This document shows, one piece after another, positions 8,895-15,477 of a stretch of DNA of 64,000 nucleotides; position 1 is the stretch's first letter; every line of letters begins with the position of its first letter. The stretch spans positions 124,001 through 188,000 of the forward strand of contig CAZVLB010000006.1 of assembly GCA_964627935.1 (NCBI GenBank), in the 5' to 3' direction. Under the pieces are notes generated by a model that saw only the letters and a program-made list of their open reading frames with translations, did not search any database and was not told where the DNA came from. Both the position numbers and the translations under genes were made by a program. The DNA comes from JAABVY01 sp964627935 (GTDB taxonomy: Bacteria; Zixibacteria; MSB-5A5; JAABVY01).

Positions 8895-8936
8895 CAAAAA
8901 AAGGCGGCCACGGATAGAAATAATCCGAAGCAGCCT
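8895..8936 (-). terminator. Rho-independent terminator after exported protein C
   Basis: The minus strand reads GGCTGCTTCGGA, an AT-rich loop, then TCCGTGGCCGCC and a run of T. The 12-base arms pair with two mismatches. It starts about 35 bases after the stop of the gene at 8972-9838. Confidence 0.7.
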
Positions 8937-8971
8937 TCTCAGCTTGATCAAATCTTCACTTCATCACAATT

Positions 8972-9838
8972 TTAAAAAGCCCTGAAATCGGCCGGTTCGA
9001 CCTCATTATATCCCTCTTCCGTGGGCGGGCCGAATTTGTTCTGATCTATCGGCTTATCCGAAAATTCAATCATCTTGATCTTGGTCTCGAAGACGTTGCT
9101 GCCCTGACCGGAGGGAAGCTGAGCCACAAATGAGCCCTCGACCGGTATACCGTCGAGCGCGTCAACCAGTCTCACCAGATTATAGGCATCCACATCCAGA
9201 CGGGCCAGGATATCGAAAAACGCTCCGGCCGACATACTCGTACCGCGCAGATATTTATGGGCTTGCTCATTATAGTCGATATAGGTGCCGGAATTGGAAA
9301 GATCCCTGGTAATCCACATGCTGCCTTCAAAATAATGCTTGACCTTGGCATCGCCAACGCCCGTGTTGGAGGACCTGTCCAGCTTGAAATAGATTTTGCG
9401 GCAATTCAGATCATTGATCTTCTTCTCCTCGCCGGTTTCCTTGATTATCATCTGCGGACGGCGGGCATCCTCGGCCGAATCTATCACCGGGAAATTCTCC
9501 GGGTTGAAGGTGTAGCTGGCATATGTCTTGGTCTTGGGATTGATATAAATCTGCTTTTTATTTTCAAAGTCGGTAATCGTTATCACGCGCACATCGGAAA
9601 CGACCGAATCGCCCATCGTGATTGTCGAGGACCTGACTGCACGGCAGAGATTATCCCCGCGGATTTCCTGAACATTGTAAACTTCAACCGGGCCGACAAG
9701 CGGAAGGCCGGTGGTGGTAATCTGATGTTTAACTGACAGGCACGGCGGCGTTTCGGCCAGGATATTTCCGGAAAGCACTGCCACAAGCATCAAGGCGGTC
9801 AGAACAGAAGATAAACGTAAAAGCTTAGCGGTTCTCAT
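8972..9838 (-). CDS. Exported DUF4412-like protein, family member C
   Basis: This 288-residue protein starts with a signal peptide (MRTAKLLRLSSVLTALMLVA, cleavage near 'NILAET') behind a GGGAG ribosome site. It shares with members A and B an N-terminal 'GLPLVGPVEVYNVQEIRGD' block and 'SSTITMGDSVVSDV', then 'KKQIYINPKTKTYASY', the family motif 'EGSMWITRDLSNSGTYIDYN', 'DGIPVEGSFVAQLP' and a final 'EEGYNEVE'. It is not a lipoprotein, unlike its two upstream neighbours. A terminator follows it. A weak promoter (TTGAGC, 17 bases, TATTGT) may lie about 25-60 bases upstream of its start, so it could also be transcribed separately. Confidence 0.8.
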   Translation of the reverse strand: MRTAKLLRLSSVLTALMLVAVLSGNILAETPPCLSVKHQITTTGLPLVGPVEVYNVQEIRGDNLCRAVRSSTITMGDSVVSDVRVITITDFENKKQIYINPKTKTYASYTFNPENFPVIDSAEDARRPQMIIKETGEEKKINDLNCRKIYFKLDRSSNTGVGDAKVKHYFEGSMWITRDLSNSGTYIDYNEQAHKYLRGTSMSAGAFFDILARLDVDAYNLVRLVDALDGIPVEGSFVAQLPSGQGSNVFETKIKMIEFSDKPIDQNKFGPPTEEGYNEVEPADFRAF

Positions 9839-10005
9839 AACTGAACTCCCATTGGTTTATTGATACAATATTATTTCTTTTCGAAAGGCTCAATTAAACA
9901 GATCAATATTAGAAATAAATTAAGCGATTTCTATATTACAGGTTATACACTCACATTGAATATTGGATTTAATTATCAGGCAAATACACTTCTTTTTGTC
10001 CGCAA

Positions 10006-10914
10006 TCATTCGGGCAGAGCCTGCCTGTAAGCGTCAGGTATTTCGAATTTATTTCTGGCTGCCCTGCGTTCCTGTATGTTTTTCAGATCAACTTCAATCT
10101 TGATAGCCGCCTTCTTCCCGAGCGAATAGCGTTCGACTTCAAGATCCGCCCGCACCATTACCCCATCCAGGCTTTTTAAGATTGCCTGAATCTCTAGGGT
10201 CGGGACCTCCAGCTTCTTTAGTACTCTCCACAACTCAAGGCCCGGGAAACTGTCGTCATTCAAATACATCGCAATCTCGCCATAATAATTGGCCGCAATT
10301 TGAGCGGACTCATGATTGGCGGAGTACCAGATCTCACCGCTGATTACCGGAGTTGAATCCTTCCGGACCGACCCCTTAACTCTATCGGGCACATAGATTA
10401 TATTGAGCTTCTGCACATCCGCCAGATCATTTACCGGTTCCTCCACCCTGGATTTAACCAGCCTGATCCGCGCCCCTGCTGTGGTAACAGTATCCGACTC
10501 CGGCAGAGGCATCGAGGGGATACCCTCCATGCTATAAAATGACAGCAAATAGCTTGAATCCTCGCTGTTCAGGAAAGCATGGCTGTCATCGGTAAAATCG
10601 AGCAGGGAGGTACGTTTGATGCTGCGGATTTCATCGGCGACATTCACCTCGGCCACACCGTCATAGCGCACCATGTTTTCCGAAATATAGAGCGTCACCA
10701 GTTCATTCTGAGGCCCTGTCAAGGGAATATCATCGATATGAATCACATAATCGAGCTGCAGCGCATTGACCGATCCGGCCCCCTCACGAACCTGCTCCTC
10801 GGATATATTCTGCTCCTGACCGCCACCGCAGCACAAAAGGCAAAGCATTGGGCCCAGAATAAGGCACAGGATCGTCTTCATCACGGGCGTTCTAATAACC
10901 CCTGTATTCATCAT
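10006..10914 (-). CDS. Lipoprotein, DUF4412-like family member B
   Basis: A lipoprotein signal is clear: a hydrophobic stretch (MKTILCLILGPMLCLLCCGG) ends in a lipobox with Cys followed by Gly-Gly. ATG 10914 has the better ribosome site (ACAGGTAAG) and overlaps the upstream stop by 23 bases. The ATG at 10881 would start the signal directly. The family signature is present as 'SGEIWYSANHESAQIAANY' and 'IPDAYRQALPE'. Like A and C, it has an early 'IPLTGPQNELVTLYISENM' block. The predicted position is the periplasmic face of the inner or outer membrane. The function is unknown. Confidence 0.78.
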   Translation of the reverse strand: MMNTGVIRTPVMKTILCLILGPMLCLLCCGGGQEQNISEEQVREGAGSVNALQLDYVIHIDDIPLTGPQNELVTLYISENMVRYDGVAEVNVADEIRSIKRTSLLDFTDDSHAFLNSEDSSYLLSFYSMEGIPSMPLPESDTVTTAGARIRLVKSRVEEPVNDLADVQKLNIIYVPDRVKGSVRKDSTPVISGEIWYSANHESAQIAANYYGEIAMYLNDDSFPGLELWRVLKKLEVPTLEIQAILKSLDGVMVRADLEVERYSLGKKAAIKIEVDLKNIQERRAARNKFEIPDAYRQALPE

Positions 10915-11749
10915 AGCTTACCTGTCTGTAACCATCCGGTATCGTCAGCAGGTCCTCGCTGATATTGGTCGTATTGTAATCCTCCAGCGTAAGAGAGATG
11001 CCAAAAGTAATGGTCTGATCTTTAAGCGGCATTTCAACCATCATGTCCCCCTTAACAGGTATACCCGTTGTTTTATCACTAACCTCATTCATCCAGCCCG
11101 GATCTATCTGTAAATAATCGGAAATTCCGAAGAAAGGAGAGTTCAACTGAGCATCCAGAAGCTGGTTGGCGCGTTTCTGATATGATATGAACACATCGGC
11201 ATTTTCCAAAGCGCTCGAGAACCACAACTGGCCGGAAAGGGAGCCGCTGAAATCGCTGTTTTCACCAGTTCCGGTTATGGTCATCTCAACCTCCACAGGC
11301 ACCGCCGGCCCAAAACCATCCATCTCCCTGGTCTGATCATCCAGCCGCTCGATACGAGATTCGCTTATCTCCAACGGCGCCTGAATCGTATCAGGAACCT
11401 CCTCCCCGCGCATCAGCAACGTATCTAATTCCGCCAATGACATCTGAGCATAAACCGAATCGAGATCATTGACAAAATAGACATTTCCCTGATCAAGGTT
11501 CATTATCAAAACATCGATTATTTCCTGGCTTTCGCCTCCCATTGTCACGCTGGTGCTGGTGATCGTACGCATGATATTGCCGGAAATCATCTGCGTCTGC
11601 CTCAGGCTGACCGGGCCTATATGTGGTAAATCATTTATCGCAATTGTTGTGTTCAATGTCAGATCATCGCCTTCTTCAACGGCCTGATCTCCGCCGCAGG
11701 CCGCCAGCATTGCCAGAATAAAAAGAATAATCGTAATTCTTTTAAACAT
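10892..11749 (-). CDS. Lipoprotein, DUF4412-like family member A
   Basis: This 285-residue protein has a lipoprotein signal (MFKRITIILFILAMLAACGG; lipobox LAAC). It shows the same plan as its paralogues: 'NDLPHIGPVSLRQTQMISGN', 'TSTSVTMGGESQE', 'GNVYFVNDLDSVYAQ', 'SGQLWFSSALENADVFISY' (G-x-x-W motif), 'TGIPVKGDMMVEMPL' and 'IPDGYRQVSYDEY'. It begins 32 bases after the frameshifted chaperone/DUF6760 segment, so it is most simply read as the third unit of the same transcript. It overlaps member B. What the protein does is not evident from the sequence. Confidence 0.8.
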   Translation of the reverse strand: MFKRITIILFILAMLAACGGDQAVEEGDDLTLNTTIAINDLPHIGPVSLRQTQMISGNIMRTITSTSVTMGGESQEIIDVLIMNLDQGNVYFVNDLDSVYAQMSLAELDTLLMRGEEVPDTIQAPLEISESRIERLDDQTREMDGFGPAVPVEVEMTITGTGENSDFSGSLSGQLWFSSALENADVFISYQKRANQLLDAQLNSPFFGISDYLQIDPGWMNEVSDKTTGIPVKGDMMVEMPLKDQTITFGISLTLEDYNTTNISEDLLTIPDGYRQVSYDEYRGY

Positions 11750-11781
11750 GTCACCTTCCTGTGATTGCGAGGATTATAAAC

Positions 11782-11952
11782 TCAGTATTCCTCTTTACCC
11801 TTGTTTATCTTCTTGTTTATCTCCGATATCTGTTCGATGAATGAATGCCTGGTAAAATGATCCATCTCCATTATTTCATCCATGCTCCAGTGGAAATGAT
11901 AGGCGACATAGGCTACCTCCCGGATCAGATCCTCCCGGGGGTAGCTGACTAC
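11782..11952 (-). CDS. DUF6760-like segment, probably made only as a -1 frameshift extension
   Basis: This 56-codon frame reads VVSYPREDLIREVAYVAYHF followed by HWSMDEIMEMDHFTRHSF and a Lys-rich end. It matches the small eCIS-associated DUF6760 family as I remember it (xYPxxxLxEEVAxIAYHFHWxxxEI). Between the upstream in-frame stop and the conserved SYP there is no ATG, GTG or TTG. The first ATG falls inside the conserved helix. The frame is -1 to the chaperone gene and is entered exactly at the slippery site before that gene's stop, giving a 190-residue fusion from the ATG at 12353. A rare ATT start about 30 bases upstream is the only alternative. Confidence 0.82.
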   Translation of the reverse strand, partial: VVSYPREDLIREVAYVAYHFHWSMDEIMEMDHFTRHSFIEQISEINKKINKGKEEY

Positions 11953-11958
11953 TTTCCC
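11912..11958 (-). promoter_or_regulatory. Programmed -1 ribosomal frameshift signal (GGGAAAG plus hairpin)
   Basis: The minus strand carries the heptamer G GGA AAG (11958-11952) in the correct phase, directly followed by the zero-frame TAG (11951-11949). After a 6-base spacer (TAGTCA) comes a stem: GCTACCCCCGG (11945-11935), an 11-base loop, and CCGGGAGGTAGC (11923-11912), pairing over 11 bp with one bulged A. Heptamer, spacing and stem fit the standard architecture. GGGAAAG is the heptamer used between genes G and T of phage lambda, also in a tail assembly chaperone. Confidence 0.85.
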
Positions 11959-12353
11959 AAGCCACCCATGTCCACTTCGAATTTATGTCCGCAGGAGGGA
12001 CACGTTGCCGGTATTCCGGTCGTGCCCTCCTCGTTGATCTTGCGATAGAAATCCTGCAGATAGGAAAGATCCGCAGAATAAAGATTTTCGACTACCGAGG
12101 GATTGATATCCGATAAGGTACCCAGCTTGGTTATCACCCTCGATAAAATAATTATCACCAGGTAGGCACGATTCTGCTGCACCCGGTAATCGGATAAGGG
12201 CGCAATTTCATCCTTGGCATTGGCCAGACGCATCACGCCGTTTTTATGCAGGTTGCCGTCCTTATCCACAAAACCCTTGGGCAGCGTAAACGGAAACTCC
12301 GTCTGGAATACGCCTGCTGCGCTTTTCTTTGTCCCGAATTCAGTATCAGCCAT
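11949..12353 (-). CDS. Tail-assembly-chaperone-like protein with CPSCGH zinc motif (zero frame)
   Basis: I choose ATG 12353 (MADTEFGTKKSAAGVFQTEF) because AGAGGAG lies 8 bases upstream. An earlier ATG at 12371 has no ribosome site. The 134-residue product contains 'PFTLPKGFVDKDGNLHKNGV', 'MRLANAKDEIAPLSD', 'NRAYLVIIILSRVITKLGTL' and a C-terminal 'CPSCGHKFEVDMGGLGK' with a possible zinc-binding Cys pair. This is the phage tail assembly type protein found in eCIS clusters. By analogy with lambda gpG/gpGT it would chaperone the tape-measure protein, with a minor frameshifted form recruiting tube subunits. It is the first gene of the minus-strand cluster. About 260 bases separate it from a divergent operon. 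Confidence 0.85.
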   Translation of the reverse strand: MADTEFGTKKSAAGVFQTEFPFTLPKGFVDKDGNLHKNGVMRLANAKDEIAPLSDYRVQQNRAYLVIIILSRVITKLGTLSDINPSVVENLYSADLSYLQDFYRKINEEGTTGIPATCPSCGHKFEVDMGGLGK

Positions 12354-12616
12354 GGCTGCACTCCTCTTCATTTCAGCGGTGAGTAATATAAATGGTAAGA
12401 TTTTTCAGTTTTTTGATTCATGTACTTGCTAATCAAAATATCCACACAGGCGGAAAAGAAAACAATTGTATGGCTTAAAATTAGGCGCAATCTATCCCCG
12501 CCGTTTGACCTGTTAAATTAAGAGCAAAGAAAGCCAAAAATCAAGCAAAAACTGGACATTAATAAGCACTGACCCAAGTCTCTCAAACAAAGCGGATAGT
12601 TTTAAATTGATTTTTC

Positions 12617-12862
12617 ATGCAAATACACTATTTTTCCACCATGGAAAACGGCGAGAAGATCGAAAAATTTGTCCATTTAAATCCCCGAATCTCATCAATT
12701 GAACTGAATCTGCCGGAAAAATATAAAAAGTACGGCGAGAACCTGCAGAAAGAAATCAAGGACAGATTCTCCTTCAATATGATGGATTCCGATTTCGAGG
12801 AAAGAGTCGAGAGATTTGTACGGGAATACATCGCCGACAGGGAAGAAAATAATCAGGAATAA
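12617..12862 (+). CDS. Small unknown protein, first gene of a divergent operon
   Basis: An 81-residue charged protein, MQIHYFSTMENGEKIEKFVH at its start and Glu-rich at its end (FVREYIADREENNQE). It has no signal peptide or membrane segment. I see no clear ribosome site. It is the first of four small genes read away from the injection-system cluster and is followed by the next gene after about 30 bases. I do not recognise it. Its charged, likely helical C-terminal half could mediate protein contacts. Confidence 0.6.
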   Translation: MQIHYFSTMENGEKIEKFVHLNPRISSIELNLPEKYKKYGENLQKEIKDRFSFNMMDSDFEERVERFVREYIADREENNQE

Positions 12863-12894
12863 CGGGACATCTACATTCTTAAATTTTGGCCACG

Positions 12895-13380
12895 ATGTTT
12901 GGATTCGAGAAAAAACTGAAATTCATTGAGTCTCTCACCTCGTATAGAGCCGAGGAATTTTCCCGGGACCAGGAACTTAAATCCCAGGTCCGGAAGGCCC
13001 TCGATACAGACACCTCGAAGGTAATCACTGATGACTCTCATCAACCCTTCTCACAAACGCCGGAAATGACTCTGGCTGAGGATCTGGGCAGTATGGGTGA
13101 CCAGATCGAGACCGATATTTCCGATTTCTCATCATCCCGCTCTCTGGATAAAGCTGTTGGGCAGTCATCATCCGATCGCATGCCCGGCAGGATCGATTCC
13201 AGGGATTCATTTCAGGAGTTCAAAAGGCTGACCGAAGACCTCGCGGATGATTCACCTGGCAGAATTATGAAACGCAAGCTCAACCACTTCGAAATTGAAC
13301 GGGTTGCCGAAAAAATCAAGGACCGTTTGGAAATCGAATACAAAATTCAAAAAGAGCGCTGGTGCGATGATGAGGATTGA
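12895..13380 (+). CDS. Unknown cytoplasmic protein, second gene of the divergent operon
   Basis: I use ATG 12895 (MFGFEKKLKFIESLTSYRAE). A TTG at 12886 in the same frame is the alternative. The 161-residue product has a lysine/glutamate helix at the start, a Ser/Asp-rich and probably disordered middle (about residues 45-105), and a helical C-terminus ('HFEIERVAEKIKDRLEIEYK'). It overlaps the next gene by 14 bases, so they are probably coupled. I do not recognise a family. The short N-terminal segment, disordered linker and C-terminal helix would fit an adaptor, but that is a guess. Confidence 0.62.
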   Translation: MFGFEKKLKFIESLTSYRAEEFSRDQELKSQVRKALDTDTSKVITDDSHQPFSQTPEMTLAEDLGSMGDQIETDISDFSSSRSLDKAVGQSSSDRMPGRIDSRDSFQEFKRLTEDLADDSPGRIMKRKLNHFEIERVAEKIKDRLEIEYKIQKERWCDDED

Positions 13381-13810
13381 GGACGATCATTTATCCCATT
13401 TTATCATCGAAAAATACAGCCGTATAGAAAATATGTTGCACATACGGCCATGGGCCTCACGGATTGATCGAGAACCTGCTGAGGCAGCAGCTATATCAGC
13501 GAAAGTCTATAAAAGACGGCAGGTTGAGAATCGCAAACAGCCCCTTGAGATCGAAGACGCGCTGGAACAATGCAAGGTTCAACTGATGGTTCGCGATAAC
13601 CATAAACCGGAGCTTTTTATCTGGTGTGTGGAATTATCGCAGGTTGAGGCCGAATTTGGTTTTGTGCGCCGCACCATAAAAAACAGATTGACAAAACCGG
13701 AGAAAAATATATCCTTTTACAGGGCAAGTGATCGTTTCTACGATTATTTTGCCGAGAAGGTGTCAGTACCTGACGCCGAAATCAGCACCTTTTCCAAAAG
13801 TGAGATTTAA
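13367..13810 (+). CDS. Unknown protein, third gene of the divergent operon
   Basis: Two adjacent ATG codons at 13367 and 13370 (MMRIEDDHLSHFIIEKYSRI) overlap the end of the preceding gene. A longer in-frame start at 13295 would overlap it by 86 bases and is less likely. The 147-residue protein is basic, soluble and helical-looking, with 'KVYKRRQVENRKQPLEIEDA' in its middle and 'FYRASDRFYDYFAEKVSVPD' near the end. Its TAA overlaps the ATG of the next gene (TAATG). No family recognised. Confidence 0.65.
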   Translation: MMRIEDDHLSHFIIEKYSRIENMLHIRPWASRIDREPAEAAAISAKVYKRRQVENRKQPLEIEDALEQCKVQLMVRDNHKPELFIWCVELSQVEAEFGFVRRTIKNRLTKPEKNISFYRASDRFYDYFAEKVSVPDAEISTFSKSEI

Positions 13811-14289
13811 TGCAGACAAATGACTGGGAGAATCGTTTGGCCGACCAGGTAAATAACATCAGCGAAAGAACAGCCCTGGCGGTCAAAAACGGTAACCGTA
13901 ATGAGGATACTCGCAGAAAACTGACCGTCCAGTTTCTCGATGATATTGCCGGCCTGCTGCAGGAATCGATCAAGAGGTTCAATGAAAAGGCTTCGAGCAA
14001 AATCGAGTTTATTTCCAAAAGCAGGGATCAACGGGGCGATACATTCTGCGGGTTCAAGTATCTGAAAAACCAGATTCGGTTCGTGGATTCCGGGAGGGGA
14101 TTCATCCGGGTCGATCTGGCACAGACAAGTTCGGTGGAGGAAATTGCATTCATCCTGGCACGGCTGTCGCGCTCCGGCAGCTTCATCACCTGGGACGAGA
14201 AGAATCTGATGGGTTTCGGCAACAGGCTCGAGCCTGTCACTCTTACTCATATCGTCCGCAAGTATATCACTTTTTTAGTGACCCGCTAA
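13810..14289 (+). CDS. Unknown protein, last gene of the divergent operon
   Basis: A 159-residue soluble protein that starts MQTNDWENRLADQVNNISER by a one-base overlap with the gene before it. The N-terminal half is helical and charged. The C-terminal half has alternating strands and helices ('NQIRFVDSGRGFIRVDLAQ', 'EEIAFILARLSRSGSFITWD'), suggesting a small alpha/beta domain. A rho-independent terminator follows 21 bases after the stop, closing the four-gene unit. I do not recognise it. Its constant association with the injection-system cluster would need to be tested. Confidence 0.65.
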   Translation: MQTNDWENRLADQVNNISERTALAVKNGNRNEDTRRKLTVQFLDDIAGLLQESIKRFNEKASSKIEFISKSRDQRGDTFCGFKYLKNQIRFVDSGRGFIRVDLAQTSSVEEIAFILARLSRSGSFITWDEKNLMGFGNRLEPVTLTHIVRKYITFLVTR

Positions 14290-14309
14290 TCAGCTTCACC
14301 AAAAATTAA

Positions 14310-14347
14310 AGCCCGTCGATTTTAAAAACCGGCGGGCCTTTTTTTAC
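14310..14347 (+). terminator. Rho-independent terminator of the plus-strand unknown operon
   Basis: GCCCGTCG, an AT-rich loop, then CCGGCGGGC and seven T. The stem is about 9 bp with one G-U and one mismatch. On the minus strand the same hairpin is followed by TTTAATTTTT, so it may also stop the convergent transcript from 14365-15414. Confidence 0.82.
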
Positions 14348-14364
14348 AGTATAAGAGATAGATA

Positions 14365-15414
14365 CTATTTCATCAGAACCATCTTGCGAGTCAGGGTATA
14401 ATCCCCAACAGTCAAACGATAGAAATAAACACCGCTGGGATGATATTCCCCGGAGGCAGCATTCCAGACTACCGAATACTCGCCCGCATCCTGGTATTCA
14501 TCGATCAGAAGATCAACCGACTGACCCAGCAGATTATAAATCTCAAGCCGGACATTGCCAGACTTCTTGAGAGAATAGCTGATTACAGTCTCAGGGTTAA
14601 ACGGATTGGGATAATTTTGCCCCAGAGCGAACTGATCCGGAATCACCGATGAATTGTCATCATCGACCGATGTAACAATAACGGTTACAATCGTCTTACC
14701 CACATCCGTAATACTGCCATCCATTATCGAGGTGGCGGTCACGAAAATGGAATCGATGGTCGAGGTGAAAATATCGGCGGGCACATTGACACGTACCTGG
14801 AAACTGTATGTTTCACCCGGATCCAGATAATCCGTATCATCCGGATCCAGAATCTGAGTGCCCCAGCCAAGCTGGCTGGTGGCATTGAGGTCAAACCTGT
14901 CAATACCGTTGCCGGTATTTTCAACCTGGAAATTGAATGTCACAGTCTGTGATGGCGATGTAAACAGCCCCACAGGATCATTAACATCAACCGCCAGCGT
15001 CTGTGTGGAGGACACCTCAACATTGAAAGGTTCTCCGATTCGACTCCAGACTGGCGTGTCGGGACCATTCATCGAGGCCGGGAGACCGTTGATATAAACC
15101 GTAATCGGATCATTCAATTCGGCACCTTCATCAACATCATCTGTATAGATATCATCGCGGTAAACCGGCATGACACCATACTCGCCCTCGGTGTCCACGA
15201 TAAACCGGCCGCAGTTCACACCATCCGGATCATAGGCATCAACAACGGCTCCCACCGGAAGTGGATTGCCGTTCAGATAATTATTCTGTCCATACAATCG
15301 AATCCATTCATTGGTAGGTATAACCTGACCGTACGCGGATCCCAGAGTCAGAAACAGGAATATCAGAAGGGCGCTTGTAATAGTCACTTTTTTCATAGTA
15401 GATAAGGCTTTCAT
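14365..15414 (-). CDS. Secreted protein with PNPFNPE-type C-terminal sorting/FlgD-like domain
   Basis: ATG 15414 is chosen for its GGAGG ribosome site, and an ATG at 15396 starts the signal peptide proper (MKKVTITSALLIFLFLTLGS, then AYGQ). Residues about 30-140 form an acidic module ('NGNPLPVGAVVDAYDPDGVN', 'CGRFIV', 'GVMPVYRDDIYTD') that recurs in the giant protein upstream. Residues about 150-255 look like an Ig-like NEW3/CARDB-type domain. The C-terminal 85 residues are the FlgD-like tail 'FALGQNYPNPFNPETVISYS' to 'GVYFYRLTVGDYTLTRKMVL'. Such tails are typical of proteins sent to the surface or outside in FCB bacteria. The substrate is unknown. Confidence 0.85.
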   Translation of the reverse strand: MKALSTMKKVTITSALLIFLFLTLGSAYGQVIPTNEWIRLYGQNNYLNGNPLPVGAVVDAYDPDGVNCGRFIVDTEGEYGVMPVYRDDIYTDDVDEGAELNDPITVYINGLPASMNGPDTPVWSRIGEPFNVEVSSTQTLAVDVNDPVGLFTSPSQTVTFNFQVENTGNGIDRFDLNATSQLGWGTQILDPDDTDYLDPGETYSFQVRVNVPADIFTSTIDSIFVTATSIMDGSITDVGKTIVTVIVTSVDDDNSSVIPDQFALGQNYPNPFNPETVISYSLKKSGNVRLEIYNLLGQSVDLLIDEYQDAGEYSVVWNAASGEYHPSGVYFYRLTVGDYTLTRKMVLMK

Positions 15415-15433
15415 AATGCCTCCATACACGGTC

Positions 15434-15462
15434 GACAGGCAGCCGGATCAGGGCTGCCTGTC
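15434..15462. other. Perfect 11-bp hairpin between two secreted-protein genes
   Basis: GACAGGCAGCC and GGCTGCCTGTC enclose a 7-base loop. Neither strand shows a T tract after the stem, so this is not a standard terminator. It lies between the stop of the giant protein and the ribosome site of the next gene. An mRNA-stability or attenuating stem is the simplest reading. Confidence 0.6.
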
Positions 15463-15477
15463 TGTTATATCCTTACA

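Noticed and set aside
13295..13366. Longer start for the third unknown plus-strand gene
   Set aside because: It would overlap the preceding gene by 86 bases. Paired ATG codons at 13367/13370 give a normal short overlap.
1..14300. Prophage reading of the tail genes
   Set aside because: No capsid, portal, terminase, lysis or integrase gene is present, and tube, sheath, DUF4255 and DUF6760 together point to a contractile injection system.
15434..15462. Hairpin as a rho-independent terminator
   Set aside because: Neither side has a T tract.
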